A stretch of DNA of 64,000 nucleotides from Flagellimonas okinawensis (GCF_029194005.1 NZ_JARFVA010000005.1:186001-250000), one strand, 5' to 3'. Counted from the stretch's first letter, positions 8,898 through 18,286 are shown. Translations and numbers: made by a program. The notes: a model not told the origin generated them from the sequence alone.

Positions 8898-9620
8898 ATG
8901 AAATTAGACATTTTAGTATTTGGAGCGCATCCAGATGATGCTGAATTGGGTGCAGGGGCTACTATCGCAAAAGAAGTTTCCAAAGGGAAAAAAGTAGGAA
9001 TCGTTGATTTGACCCGTGGTGAGCTAGGAACACGTGGCTCTGCCGAAATCAGGGATAAGGAAGCCGCAAAAGCTGCCGAAATTTTAGGGGTAACCGTTAG
9101 GGAAAACATGGAGTTCGCCGATGGTTTCTTTGTAAATGACAAGGAGCATCAGTTGGAACTCATTAAAATCATCAGAAAATATAGACCTGAAATTGTATTG
9201 TGCAATGCAGTGGACGATAGACATATTGATCACGGCAAAGGAAGCAAATTGGTCAGTGATGCTTGTTTTTTAAGCGGTTTGATGAAGATAGATACCAAAA
9301 TGGACGGTGATGATAGCTGGCAAGAAGCTTGGAGGCCGAAATTGATCTATCATTTTATTCAATGGAAAAATTTGGAACCCGATTTTGTAGTGGATGTTTC
9401 TGGGTTTATTGAAAAGAAAACAGATGCGATCATGGCCTATGGATCCCAATTTTATGATCCAGATAGTGATGAGCCGGAAACACCTATCAGCAGTAAAAAC
9501 TTTACGGACAGCGTTAATTATAGGGCCAGGGATTTAGGGAGAATCATAGGGGTGGATTACGCCGAAGGCTTTACGGTGGAACGTTATGTTGGTGTGGATA
9601 GCCTGGACGATTTAATATAG
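8898..9620 (+). CDS. bshB1: Bacillithiol biosynthesis N-acetylglucosaminyl-malate deacetylase
   Basis: A 240-residue LmbE/PIG-L-fold zinc deacetylase. The zinc-binding AHPDDAELG motif is at residues 10-18, the third-ligand motif is DRHIDHGKGS, and VDLTRGELGTRGSAEIRDKE is the BshB1 signature segment. It removes the acetyl group from GlcNAc-malate to give GlcN-malate, to which BshC then adds cysteine, producing the low-molecular-weight thiol bacillithiol. Bacillithiol is used by many Bacteroidota and Firmicutes. Its stop codon abuts the stop codon of the converging histidine kinase gene with no base between them. Confidence 0.92.
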   Translation: MKLDILVFGAHPDDAELGAGATIAKEVSKGKKVGIVDLTRGELGTRGSAEIRDKEAAKAAEILGVTVRENMEFADGFFVNDKEHQLELIKIIRKYRPEIVLCNAVDDRHIDHGKGSKLVSDACFLSGLMKIDTKMDGDDSWQEAWRPKLIYHFIQWKNLEPDFVVDVSGFIEKKTDAIMAYGSQFYDPDSDEPETPISSKNFTDSVNYRARDLGRIIGVDYAEGFTVERYVGVDSLDDLI

Positions 9621-11669
9621 CTAGGAAGCTTTCTGGTATTTACTTTGAGCCTTGGGAACTGTAAAAAAGAATGTAGTTCCCTTGCGCGGAGTACTCTCTA
9701 CCCAGATTTTACCATTGTTTTTCATTACCATTTCCTTACATAACGAAAGGCCAAGACCAGTTCCTTTTTCGTTATTGGTACCGTATGTGGTAATATTGGA
9801 GGTGTTTTTGAAAAGATTCCGTTGCATTTCCGCAGTCATACCTATACCAGTGTCACGAACGGATATTTGCCACATATTACCATTTTCCTCAGCCTCTATG
9901 GTGATGAGGCCATTTTCGGGGGTGAACTTTATGGCGTTGCTCAGCAAGTTTCTTATTACAATATCAATTTGGTTGTTATCCGCCCAAATTCTTGGGTTGT
10001 CCGGAAGCTGATTGATAATTTTTATGGATTTGTTTTTAGCAATTTCCGATAACAACTGAATATTATTGCTGACCAAATAAGATAAGGAAACACGTTTTGG
10101 TTTTGTGATTACACCATTGAGCTGGTTCAATCCCCAAGAAAGGAGGTTGTTGAGCGTAAACGAAATATTGTCCACATCGGTCTTAAGTTTAGGGATAAAG
10201 GAAACCAGTTCCTTTGTGGTAATTTCTCCATCGGTAAACATTTTAAGGATTCCCTGTAGACCTCCAATTGGACCTCTTAGATCATGACCAATAATGGAAA
10301 ATAATTTGGTATTTGTTTTATTGATTTCGGATAATTGAGCTTCACGTTGGGTAACAGCCTCCGATTTTTCCTTAAGTTCTTTGTTCAGTTTTTTCTGGAT
10401 GTTCTCACTTCTCCTTATCACAAAGGTTATTATGGTAAGAATTAGGAGGACAATTACGGAGAAATAGATGTAATTACGCTGTTTGGCCAATGCTTCTTCG
10501 TTGGCTTCAATCAATTCCTGTTTTTCTTGCTCGTATTGTATCTTGGTTTCTAAGAGGGATAAACTTTGTTTGTTTTTATCCATGAACAAGGAGTCGGACA
10601 AGGTTTTAAAGGTTTCTAGATAAGCCAATGCCTCGGTATCTTCCCCATTTTTTTTGTACACCTTGTACAAGGTTTCCGAACAATCTATCTGACCTTGCAA
10701 CGATTTTATCTTGTTGGAGAGTGCCAATCCCTTTTTTGCAAATTCTAGAGATAAACTATCTTTTTCCAGACCAAAATACACTTTGGCCATACCGTTCATC
10801 AATTGAATTTTGATTCTATCATCTTCAATTTGATGCTTGAAAAGCATATTACTTTGATCGTACCAATAAAGGGCCCATTTGTATTTTTCTTGGTCCAGGT
10901 AAATATCTCCCTTTACTTCGTAGGCATAGGCGAGCCAATCATACACTTTGTGCTTTTCAAATGTATTGATGCTTCGATTGATGTTGAACATGGCATTTTT
11001 GTAGTCCTTTGCATCCTTATAGAGCGATGCCATGTTACTTTGGGTTTCCGCATCTATAACTTCGTTGCCCAACCTTCTATTTATTTTTTGAACGGTATCA
11101 TAGAACATCAAGGCATTCTTGAAATCCTTTTGGTCCGCATAAAGTCCGGCAATATTCTCGTTAAGAATGGAAAGTGTTTCTTGGTCGTTTATTTCCCTGG
11201 CCAGATCAATTCCCTTAAGGTTAAGATTTAAAGCTTCGGCATAGTTACCTTCAAAGCTATAGTTCTGGGCCATTGTGTTTATAATGGTGAGCTCAGATTT
11301 AATGTCGTTGATATCCATGGCGAGGTCCAGGGCCTCTTTAAATAGGGGAATGGATTTTTTACGCTCACCTTTATTATAATAATAATCACCAAGGGCATTC
11401 AATCCCTTTATTTTACCATAAGTGTAGTCAATTTTTTTACTGTAATCCAAAGCACGACTAGCAATGGAGAAAAGGCTATCACTATCTAGATATCGATAGG
11501 AAAATGCCAGTTCAATCAATAGTTTAATATGCGTGGTATCCTTTGGATTGAATCGGTTGGTAGATTCCAGACGTTGGAGTTTGTAGGACAAGCTATCCCT
11601 TTCATTGGAAGATTGTGCGTAGCTCCATTGAGACAGTGCAAGAATAAAGATGAAGAGCATCTTTATCAA
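9621..11669 (-). CDS. TPR-containing membrane sensor histidine kinase
   Basis: About 682 residues. A signal-like start (FIFILALSQWSYAQ) leads into a periplasmic TPR array of six or more repeats (about 30-370), a membrane helix (YIYFSVIVLLILTIITFVI) and a short coiled coil. The HisKA domain has phospho-acceptor H-box IIGHDLRGPIGG. The HATPase domain shows N-box NLLSNAIKFTP, G1 VRDTGIGM and G2 GTGLGLSLCKEM. No receiver domain is attached. The start is uncertain: TTG at 11669 gives a signal peptide with a lysine, ATG at 11660 lacks one, and a GTG at 11714 gives a long N-region. It is a monocistronic orphan kinase whose regulator must lie elsewhere. Confidence 0.88.
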   Translation of the reverse strand: MIKMLFIFILALSQWSYAQSSNERDSLSYKLQRLESTNRFNPKDTTHIKLLIELAFSYRYLDSDSLFSIASRALDYSKKIDYTYGKIKGLNALGDYYYNKGERKKSIPLFKEALDLAMDINDIKSELTIINTMAQNYSFEGNYAEALNLNLKGIDLAREINDQETLSILNENIAGLYADQKDFKNALMFYDTVQKINRRLGNEVIDAETQSNMASLYKDAKDYKNAMFNINRSINTFEKHKVYDWLAYAYEVKGDIYLDQEKYKWALYWYDQSNMLFKHQIEDDRIKIQLMNGMAKVYFGLEKDSLSLEFAKKGLALSNKIKSLQGQIDCSETLYKVYKKNGEDTEALAYLETFKTLSDSLFMDKNKQSLSLLETKIQYEQEKQELIEANEEALAKQRNYIYFSVIVLLILTIITFVIRRSENIQKKLNKELKEKSEAVTQREAQLSEINKTNTKLFSIIGHDLRGPIGGLQGILKMFTDGEITTKELVSFIPKLKTDVDNISFTLNNLLSWGLNQLNGVITKPKRVSLSYLVSNNIQLLSEIAKNKSIKIINQLPDNPRIWADNNQIDIVIRNLLSNAIKFTPENGLITIEAEENGNMWQISVRDTGIGMTAEMQRNLFKNTSNITTYGTNNEKGTGLGLSLCKEMVMKNNGKIWVESTPRKGTTFFFTVPKAQSKYQKAS

Positions 11670-11930
11670 AACAGAATTTTTACATTGAACAATGAAGTTT
11701 TTTTCTGACAGCACCCGGTTGAATTATTTACAGCTAAATTAGTTTTAGGCTACCTTTCTGGGAATTAATTGTTGTGAAATCCCCAAAAATGTGTGTTTGG
11801 TCTTAAAAACGTGCATTTAATCGGGAAATTGTACAATCCGTATTTATTGTTAGTTGTCAGGCCATTAATTAACTTCCACTATTTAAGAAGAAAATTTTAA
11901 TGGAATAAATTCATCTAAATTGAAAAATAT

Positions 11931-11962
11931 TTTGGTTGAATCATTACAAAAAAGTATTTTTG
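11931..11962 (+). promoter_or_regulatory. Promoter of tRNA-His
   Basis: The -33 box TTTG (11931-11934) and the -7 box TATTTTTG (11955-11962) are 20 bases apart, a full match to the Bacteroidota housekeeping promoter. The tRNA begins 14-15 bases after the -7 box. The rest of the 262-base gap between the kinase gene and the tRNA (11715-11930) is AT-rich and shows nothing else I can name. Confidence 0.7.
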
Positions 11963-11976
11963 CATCCGCTTTAAAT

Positions 11977-12051
11977 GGTGGTTGTAGCTCAGCTGGTTAG
12001 AGCGCTGGATTGTGGTTCCAGAGGTCGCCGGTTCGAACCCGGTCTTCCACC
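11977..12051 (+). tRNA. tRNA-His (anticodon GTG)
   Basis: The cloverleaf is readable. The D arm is GCTC...GAGC. The anticodon stem CTGGA/TCCAG encloses loop TTGTGGT, with anticodon GTG at 12012-12014. The T arm is GCCGG-TTCGAAC-CCGGT. The extra G at position -1 that is the identity element of tRNA-His is encoded at 11977, opposite C73 at 12051. CCA is not encoded. The acceptor stem is odd: GTGGTTG faces CTTCCAC, leaving two adjacent U-U mismatches at pairs 5-68 and 6-67. Confidence 0.93.
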
Positions 12052-12062
12052 CTTGAGTTTTT

Positions 12063-12094
12063 AAAATCCCGAACCTTTTGGTTTGGGATTTTTT
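12063..12094 (+). terminator. Rho-independent terminator after tRNA-His
   Basis: AAAATCCCGAACC pairs with GGTTTGGGATTTT (one G-U) around a short T-rich loop and is followed by T residues. It lies 12 bases after the tRNA. Confidence 0.75.
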
Positions 12095-12160
12095 GTTTGG
12101 ATAAAACGCAAAATAAAACCCTCAACATGGAGGGCTTTATTTATAATTAGGTATTTAGCT

Positions 12161-13717
12161 CTAATCTGCAGCCTTATCAACAAGCAGTCTACTTGGTCTG
12201 TTGGCAATTTCCCAAGCAGTATGGAAAATTAAGCGTGTACGGTTTTCCAATAGATCATAGTTGATTTTATCGGGTGTATCACTCGGACGATGATAGTCTG
12301 CATGAGTACCGTTGAAATAGAAAATGATCGGAATATTGTTCTTCGCAAAATTGTAGTGATCGCTCCTATAATAAAACCTATTGGGGTCATTCTCATCATT
12401 ATAAGTGTAATCAAACTCAATATTGGTGTACTTTTTATTGACAGCTTCCGATAATTGGTGCAATTCGGTGCTTAATTTATCGGAGCCAATCAAGTACAAA
12501 TAGTTTCGGGCTCCCTTATAATTTGGGTCTATTCTACCGATCATATCAATATTTAGGTCGGCCACAGTATTTTCCAATGGGAAAACCGGGTCTACATCTG
12601 TATAGTATCTGGATCCCAACAGCCCTTTTTCTTCACCTGTAACATGTAGGAAAACCAAAGAACGTTTTGGTCCATTGCCTTCGTCTGCAGCTTTTTTGAA
12701 TGCTTGTGCGATTTCCAATAATGCTACGGTGCCGGAACCGTCATCATCGGCTCCATTGTTGATTTTACCGCCATCTGTAATTCCGATATGATCCAAGTGG
12801 GAAGATATTACCACATATTCATCGGGCTTCTCCGATCCTTCAATAAATGCCACCACATTTTCGGAACTAATTTCATCGTTTCCACTGGTAATGTTCATGG
12901 AAATATTGGTTGGAATTATTTTGGCTTTGTGATCTTCTTCAATATCACTCTTTAAGGTTTTTACTGCTTTATCGTTCAAATAAATAAGAACTTCGTCGTT
13001 GGTATCGTTGGCCAATTGCATTCTTCCGCTGTTGTTGGATTTCATGAACTGAAAATACCCTTTAAACCTTGGGAAGCTCAACATATCGTAATAAAGAACT
13101 CCGATAGCACCTTTTTCTTGGGCGATGTCCCTTTTTTTACCAACTGCCTCAGAAGCATTGCTCCAAACAGATTTTTCCATGTTTCCGGTTATGGTATACA
13201 CACCATTGGCATCTACGGGTTCACCTGCTTTAATAAGCACGAACTTTCCTTTTACATCGATTCCGTTATAATCGGAATATGTTCCGTCTTCAATCCCATA
13301 GCCTACATATACAATGGAACTGTAGGTTCCTTTTGCTTGTGAAAAGGTTAAAACGTCTTCTCCAAGAACAAAGGAAGTATTGTTAATGCTCATACTTCCG
13401 GTAGGGACATTGGAAACCTCCAAGGGTACATTTTGTAAATAGTCCCCATCAGATTTAGCAGGTGGAATGCCCAGGGATTCATAATGAGACTTTATATAAG
13501 CTACGGCTTTCTTTTGTCCGGGGGTACCGGTTTCCCTTCCTTCGAACTCATCGGAGGCATAGGTATACAAATGTTCTTTTAAGTCTTCTTGCGTAATTGT
13601 TTCCGCGTAGGTAACCGGATCGGCCAATGGTTTGGGCTGTGGGGCCTCGGTAACAGTTTTATGCGAGGAGTTGCAGGCAAAGGCCAATCCCATCACCAAT
13701 AAGGATAGTTTTTTCAT
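12161..13717 (-). CDS. M28-family zinc aminopeptidase lipoprotein
   Basis: The ATG at 13717 gives a 518-residue lipoprotein with signal KKLSLLVMGLAFAC (lipobox Cys near residue 15). Upstream in-frame codons to 13906 overlap the divergent flavoprotein gene and are not convincing. A PA-like insert (about 120-250) precedes the M28 catalytic domain. Its ligands are visible: VVISSHLDHIG (His/Asp), NNGADDDGSGTVALLEIA (bridging Asp), GEEKGLLGSRYY (catalytic Glu and Glu ligand), NIDMIGRID (Asp) and FYYRSDHYNFA (His). M28 peptidases release N-terminal amino acids using two zinc ions. It is probably periplasmic or surface-bound and helps use peptides. Confidence 0.9.
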   Translation of the reverse strand: MKKLSLLVMGLAFACNSSHKTVTEAPQPKPLADPVTYAETITQEDLKEHLYTYASDEFEGRETGTPGQKKAVAYIKSHYESLGIPPAKSDGDYLQNVPLEVSNVPTGSMSINNTSFVLGEDVLTFSQAKGTYSSIVYVGYGIEDGTYSDYNGIDVKGKFVLIKAGEPVDANGVYTITGNMEKSVWSNASEAVGKKRDIAQEKGAIGVLYYDMLSFPRFKGYFQFMKSNNSGRMQLANDTNDEVLIYLNDKAVKTLKSDIEEDHKAKIIPTNISMNITSGNDEISSENVVAFIEGSEKPDEYVVISSHLDHIGITDGGKINNGADDDGSGTVALLEIAQAFKKAADEGNGPKRSLVFLHVTGEEKGLLGSRYYTDVDPVFPLENTVADLNIDMIGRIDPNYKGARNYLYLIGSDKLSTELHQLSEAVNKKYTNIEFDYTYNDENDPNRFYYRSDHYNFAKNNIPIIFYFNGTHADYHRPSDTPDKINYDLLENRTRLIFHTAWEIANRPSRLLVDKAAD

Positions 13718-13850
13718 TCGTGCGCTTGTTTTCAAAATCTTCCAAAAGTACTCAAAAGTTTCATAAAGAATTCCCAAACCAAGCATTAACATTATCGGGT
13801 CCTTTCTGTATCTTGCTGGCTCTTTAAATGGATACCACAAACTTGTATGT

Positions 13851-15107
13851 ATGGCCAAGAATAAAAGTGTAATCGTAGTGGGTGGAGGAATTGTAGGACT
13901 CTCCACTGCTTATTTTTTGCATAAAGCCGGGCACCAAGTTACTTTACTTGATAAGTCCGATATCAACGCTGGAGCTTCCTTTGTAAATGCTGGTTATCTT
14001 ACACCGAGCCATATTGTTTCCTTGGCCGCACCGGGAATGATCAATACAGGAATAAAATACATGTTTAACTCCTCCAGTCCATTTTATATGAAACCAAGGT
14101 TAGATATGGATTTTATAAAATGGGCATGGTATTTTAAGAAATCTTGTACCAAGGAGAAGGTAAAAAGGGCCATGCCTGTTATTAGGGACATTAATCTTTT
14201 GAGCAGGGAATTGTACGAGGGAATTCAGGCTTCGGGCGATTTGGGCGATTTTAAAATAGGTGATCAAGGTTTGATGATGGTTTATAAAACCCAGGAAGCT
14301 TGTGACCACGAAATGGAGGTTGTGGAAAAAGCCGCAGAAATGGGACTTGTGGGAAGACATTTATCCAAAGAAGAGTTACAGAAAATAGAGCCCAATGTTG
14401 ATTTTAATGCAGAGGGCGCCATTCTTTGGGAATGTGACAGACATACCACACCACCTTTGATCATGAACAGGATGGTAGAGTACCTTGAGAATGCAGGCGT
14501 TACAATCCATAAAAATGAAGAAGTTACCGATATTACTGTATCCGATTCCAAAATTTCTGAAGTGAAAACCGCCAAAGGGTCCTACCGCGCAGATGAAGTG
14601 GTTTTGGCCGCTGGATCGTGGACTTCTAATCTTACTAAAAAATTGAACCTTAAATTACCATTACAAGCTGGTAAAGGATACAGGATCAATGTGGAAGAGC
14701 CTACGCAGATTACTATGCCGGCAATCTTGATGGAGAAAAAAATTGCGGTGACCCCAATGGAGGGATTTACACGTTTTGCAGGGACAATGGAATTCTCTGG
14801 AATCAACCATCAAATTAGAAAGGAAAGGGTAGAGGCCATAGCAAATGGGGTGGAGGCCTATTATAAAGGCTTACATATTCCGGAAGAAGCAAAGAACAAT
14901 GCCAAATGTGGACTTAGGCCCGTATCGCCAGATGGACTTCCATACATAGGCAAGTCGACAAATTTTGATAATCTTACCATTGCCACCGGACATGCCATGA
15001 TGGGATGGAGCTTAGGGCCAGCCACCGGAAAATTAGTAACGGAGCTTATATCCGGGGTTAAAACTTCGATGGATATTTCAGCATTTGTGCCTAATCGTAA
15101 ATTTTAA
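13851..15107 (+). CDS. FAD-dependent D-amino-acid dehydrogenase-like oxidoreductase
   Basis: A 418-residue DAO-family flavoprotein. The N-terminal dinucleotide-binding fingerprint VVGGGIVGLSTAYFLHKAG is at about residues 8-26, followed by a Glu/Asp-ended second strand (VTLLDKSD). The C-terminal FAD motif region includes GLRPVSPDGLPYIGK and ATGHAMMGWSLGPATGKL, as in DadA. DadA-type enzymes oxidise D-amino acids, or hydroxyproline epimers, to oxo acids and pass electrons to the respiratory chain. No hydroxyproline-pathway genes are nearby, so the substrate is open. It is divergent from the M28 peptidase gene. Confidence 0.85.
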   Translation: MAKNKSVIVVGGGIVGLSTAYFLHKAGHQVTLLDKSDINAGASFVNAGYLTPSHIVSLAAPGMINTGIKYMFNSSSPFYMKPRLDMDFIKWAWYFKKSCTKEKVKRAMPVIRDINLLSRELYEGIQASGDLGDFKIGDQGLMMVYKTQEACDHEMEVVEKAAEMGLVGRHLSKEELQKIEPNVDFNAEGAILWECDRHTTPPLIMNRMVEYLENAGVTIHKNEEVTDITVSDSKISEVKTAKGSYRADEVVLAAGSWTSNLTKKLNLKLPLQAGKGYRINVEEPTQITMPAILMEKKIAVTPMEGFTRFAGTMEFSGINHQIRKERVEAIANGVEAYYKGLHIPEEAKNNAKCGLRPVSPDGLPYIGKSTNFDNLTIATGHAMMGWSLGPATGKLVTELISGVKTSMDISAFVPNRKF

Positions 15108-15184
15108 AGGATTTCTTGCCTTATAGGGCATGATATATGTGGTTTAGATTTTTCATTTGTTTTTAGAACAACTAATTTTACAGT

Positions 15185-16111
15185 ATGAAAAAACACTACG
15201 CCATTACTCTTCTTTTTTCATTGTTCCAAGTGCTTGTAATCTGGGCCCAAGAGGTACAGATTTTCACCCTGAACGATTTTGACCTTAATGGTCGTGTAAA
15301 ATCTTGCTTGGTGACCACGGATTATGGTAAGGAATTGTTCGAGTTCAACAAGGAAGGGGTTTTAACAAAGACAATTACGCAATACAACGAAACCGATCAA
15401 GATATTACCTATTACAAATATAAAGACGGGGAATTGTTGGAAAAGCGCATGGAGAGTTACAAAAACAATATTTTGGACGAGGCAACATCCATGGCTAATT
15501 TTTATGAGGTTGATACGGTTCCGAACAGAATGGTCGTTGAAAAAATTATTTCTTATGACAAGCAGTTTTTGGAGCAACAGCAATACCAATATGATGAGGA
15601 TGGAAAATTGGTGAAAATTATTTCATCTAACGGGGAAGGTGTGGATGAGACCACTTTAGACTACACCAAAGTAAAGAACGAGGAAACCGTGAGCACCTTC
15701 ACCAACGGAATATTACAGAAAGCGGTAAGGACTTCCATTAAAAAAACGCCTAATGGCGAACAGAAAATTATACTGACTAAGGAATATATTGATGGCGAAC
15801 CCAATACGGCCAATGAAGAAGTTTTTAATAGTTCTGGTGATTTGATTACAAGCGAGGATTTTTTATATGATGTCGCCGAGAAAGAATTTGTTTCTCAAAA
15901 GAAGAACTATTATCAATATAAGAATGGTGTATTGAGTAAGGTTGTTAAAAAAACTGTGAATACGGAGTCATCGGACACGTATATTTTTCAGTTTGACAAC
16001 CATACTCCAAGCAATTGGGTTAAACAGATTATTACTCCCGGCAATACTTATACTACCAGGACCCTGGAATATTATAAGGAAGAGGCTTCTAAAGAGGAGA
16101 CTTCGAATTAA
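15185..16111 (+). CDS. Secreted protein with YD/RHS-like tyrosine-glycine repeats
   Basis: A 308-residue protein I do not recognise by name. It has a signal peptide (ITLLFSLFQVLVIWAQ, cleavage near residue 21). The mature part is built of degenerate beta-hairpin repeats of the type Y-x-Y-x-x-G-x-L-x-K: YYKYKDGELLEKR, QQYQYDEDGKLVKI and YYQYKNGVLSKVV. These resemble YD/RHS-type or MORN-like antiparallel repeats often found in exported Bacteroidota proteins. There is no catalytic motif, and no C-terminal sorting domain is obvious. Its 3' end overlaps the converging esterase gene by 23 bp. Confidence 0.75.
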   Translation: MKKHYAITLLFSLFQVLVIWAQEVQIFTLNDFDLNGRVKSCLVTTDYGKELFEFNKEGVLTKTITQYNETDQDITYYKYKDGELLEKRMESYKNNILDEATSMANFYEVDTVPNRMVVEKIISYDKQFLEQQQYQYDEDGKLVKIISSNGEGVDETTLDYTKVKNEETVSTFTNGILQKAVRTSIKKTPNGEQKIILTKEYIDGEPNTANEEVFNSSGDLITSEDFLYDVAEKEFVSQKKNYYQYKNGVLSKVVKKTVNTESSDTYIFQFDNHTPSNWVKQIITPGNTYTTRTLEYYKEEASKEETSN

Positions 16112-16760
16112 TTTGATGTAATAAACCTTCAATAATTTCAGGCTTTACCTCATGCCCACCATTAAAGGTGAGGGTTTGGGCATTTCCTTGAAATAAGTTC
16201 TCAACTTTTACCTTCTCCTTTTTTAGACGTTCCGGTGTTAGGAATTCGTCTTGATCTCCATATACTATTTGGACCTTGGTAGTATCATAATCCAAAAACT
16301 CAAAATCCGATCGGGATAGTTCATTGGGTATGCCTCCTGCATAAAGCACGACTAAACTACATGGTAACTTTTTGCTGGCTAGCCATCTTGTAGCGACCGA
16401 TACACCTTGGGAAAATCCAAATAAAATAAGGTTTGTATTTTTTGGAATATGCTCGGCTTCCAGAACGGCATCGATATAATTTAGAACATTGTTTATTTCG
16501 GTGGCAGTATTTTCTTTTGTCAGCCAACTGGCCCCCACATATTTGTACTCGTTTTTTAAATAATATTTAGAAGGTGCCTGGGGAACTATAATGTAATTCT
16601 CTTCCGGATTCAATCCGTTAAAATATTTTACAAAGTAGCGGCTTAAATATCCAATACCATGAAAAACCAACCATACGTTTTTGGTTTTGGAGGTTAATTC
16701 GTTCTGAGTCAAGTATGTATTCTCCGTAGTGTAGGAAACTGTCTTTTCTGTATTGGACAT
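16089..16760 (-). CDS. Phospholipase/carboxylesterase-type alpha/beta hydrolase
   Basis: A 223-residue cytoplasmic alpha/beta hydrolase, the length of the carboxylesterase/phospholipase (Abhydrolase_2) family. The nucleophile elbow LFGFSQGVSVATRWL carries the GFSQG pentapeptide, the acid residue is probably Asp in IVYGDQDEFLTP, and the base is His in FNGGHEVKPEI. The oxyanion region is VWLVFHGIGYLSRYF. Substrates in this family are short acyl esters or lysophospholipids; the natural one here is unknown. Its start lies close to the divergent thioesterase/menF genes. Confidence 0.85.
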   Translation of the reverse strand: MSNTEKTVSYTTENTYLTQNELTSKTKNVWLVFHGIGYLSRYFVKYFNGLNPEENYIIVPQAPSKYYLKNEYKYVGASWLTKENTATEINNVLNYIDAVLEAEHIPKNTNLILFGFSQGVSVATRWLASKKLPCSLVVLYAGGIPNELSRSDFEFLDYDTTKVQIVYGDQDEFLTPERLKKEKVKVENLFQGNAQTLTFNGGHEVKPEIIEGLLHQINSKSPL

Positions 16761-16821
16761 GTTTAATTCTGCTTATTTAGATATTGGCAAAGCTTTGCGT
16801 AATTTTACAAAAAATACAAGG

Positions 16822-17244
16822 ATGAACGAGCATAAAGAGAAGATTCTATCCGTTTGCAACGAAATTTGCAAGGGTACGTTAATGGAAACATTGGACATAA
16901 CATATATTGATGTTGGTGAAAATTTTCTCTTGGCAAAAATGCCCGTTACCCCTAAGGTCCATCAACCCGATGGTGTGCTACATGGAGGCGCATCGGTCGC
17001 ATTGGCCGAAAGTGTGGGCAGTGCAGCATCCTATATCTTCTTAGATGGGCAAAAATTTTTTGTTCGCGGTATTGAGATTGCGGCCAACCATGTACGTTCC
17101 ATTAAAGAGGGTTTTGTGTATGCAAAAGCATCCATCTTACACAAAGGACGAACCACCCAGCTTTGGGAGATTAAAATTACCGACGAGGAAGACCGTTTGA
17201 TTTCCAATTGTAAACTTACAACCATTGCATTACCCAGAAACTAA
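16822..17244 (+). CDS. menI: Hotdog-fold thioesterase, probable DHNA-CoA thioesterase
   Basis: A 140-residue PaaI-type hotdog thioesterase. HQPDGVLHGGASVALAESVGS holds the HGG loop and the catalytic acidic residue of this family. Its place immediately upstream of menF and menD suggests it hydrolyses 1,4-dihydroxy-2-naphthoyl-CoA in menaquinone synthesis. That role is inferred from context, since PaaI-type enzymes can also cleave other aryl-CoAs. The ATG at 16822 gives the usual N-terminus; upstream in-frame codons to 16753 overlap the divergent esterase start. Its end overlaps the menF start by 20 bp. Confidence 0.82.
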   Translation: MNEHKEKILSVCNEICKGTLMETLDITYIDVGENFLLAKMPVTPKVHQPDGVLHGGASVALAESVGSAASYIFLDGQKFFVRGIEIAANHVRSIKEGFVYAKASILHKGRTTQLWEIKITDEEDRLISNCKLTTIALPRN

Positions 17245-18286
17245 AGGGCTCAAAGAGATTTTGAATAGGGTAGAGGATTCCTTGGAAAAAGGGCTTCCTT
17301 TTGCCATATATAGAAAACCGAACGAGAATGAGGTAATAGGGGTTTATCAAGCCACTAAAGCCTTGCACTATACATCGGATTTTTCAGAAAAAGGATTTGT
17401 GTTCGCACCGTTCTATTCTCAGGATAAAGTAGTGCTGATTCAACCAGACGAATATTGGAAGGCTGCTTTTAAAAAAGAGGATATCCCAATAAACAGTGAT
17501 ATTTCTTTGTTTGATAATGATGAAGAAACTCATATAAAATTGGTGGAGAATGGCGTAAGGGCCATTAAAAAAGGAAGGCTTCAAAAAGTAGTGCTTTCCA
17601 GGAAAATAGAAGTTTCCATTTCCAGATCACCTATTGAGATTTTTAAAACACTGTTGAACAGATACCCGAATGCCTTCGGGTATTTATTCCATCATCCCGA
17701 TGTTGGTACCTGGTGTGGTGCAACTCCAGAAACTCTTGTGAGAATCAAGGATAAAGAACTACGGACAATGTCTTTGGCAGCAACCCTTCCTTATGAGGAA
17801 AATAAATCTCCCCAATGGGGCGATAAGGAAGTTCAGGAACAGCAAATGGTATCGGAATATATAGGTGATAAATTGGCACATACCGTTCAGCGTTTGGAAA
17901 TTGATGAAGCTGAATCGGTTAGGGCTGGGGGACTATGGCATTTACGTTCGGAAGTACGCGGTACCATGTTGCCCGACCTTGAGGTGGGTAAGGTGATCAG
18001 GGCATTACACCCAACCCCTGCGGTTTGTGGTATCCCCACTGCAGAGGCGCAACAATTTATAAGAGCAAACGAAAATTATAACAGAACATTCTATACAGGC
18101 TTTTTAGGTGAAATCAACCTGAATTCGCAAGGTGAGTTATCGTTGTTTGTGAACCTTAGGTGTATGGAAATAAAAAACCATACGGCATCCATTTTTGTTG
18201 GGGGAGGAATAACGGAAGCATCGGACCCTAAAAGTGAATGGATAGAGACGCAAAACAAGAGCAAGACCATGTTGGGCATCTTGTAA
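17225..18286 (+). CDS. menF: Isochorismate synthase (chorismate-binding enzyme)
   Basis: About 353 residues of the chorismate-binding family. Characteristic segments are LQKVVLSRKIEV, WCGATPETLVRI, HLRSEVRGTM, HPTPAVCGIPTAEAQQFI, FYTGFLGEI and LFVNLRCMEI, together forming the Mg2+- and chorismate-binding site. It isomerises chorismate to isochorismate, the first committed step of menaquinone synthesis. No ATG is available near the start. A TTG at 17225 inside the end of the thioesterase gene is the best candidate, implying translational coupling. A siderophore-type EntC role is less likely next to menD. Confidence 0.9.
   Translation: MHYPETKGLKEILNRVEDSLEKGLPFAIYRKPNENEVIGVYQATKALHYTSDFSEKGFVFAPFYSQDKVVLIQPDEYWKAAFKKEDIPINSDISLFDNDEETHIKLVENGVRAIKKGRLQKVVLSRKIEVSISRSPIEIFKTLLNRYPNAFGYLFHHPDVGTWCGATPETLVRIKDKELRTMSLAATLPYEENKSPQWGDKEVQEQQMVSEYIGDKLAHTVQRLEIDEAESVRAGGLWHLRSEVRGTMLPDLEVGKVIRALHPTPAVCGIPTAEAQQFIRANENYNRTFYTGFLGEINLNSQGELSLFVNLRCMEIKNHTASIFVGGGITEASDPKSEWIETQNKSKTMLGIL

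Noticed and set aside
12161..13906. Longer form of the M28 peptidase starting at 13906
   Set aside because: The first 63 codons overlap the start of the divergent flavoprotein gene, and the lipoprotein signal begins at the ATG at 13717.
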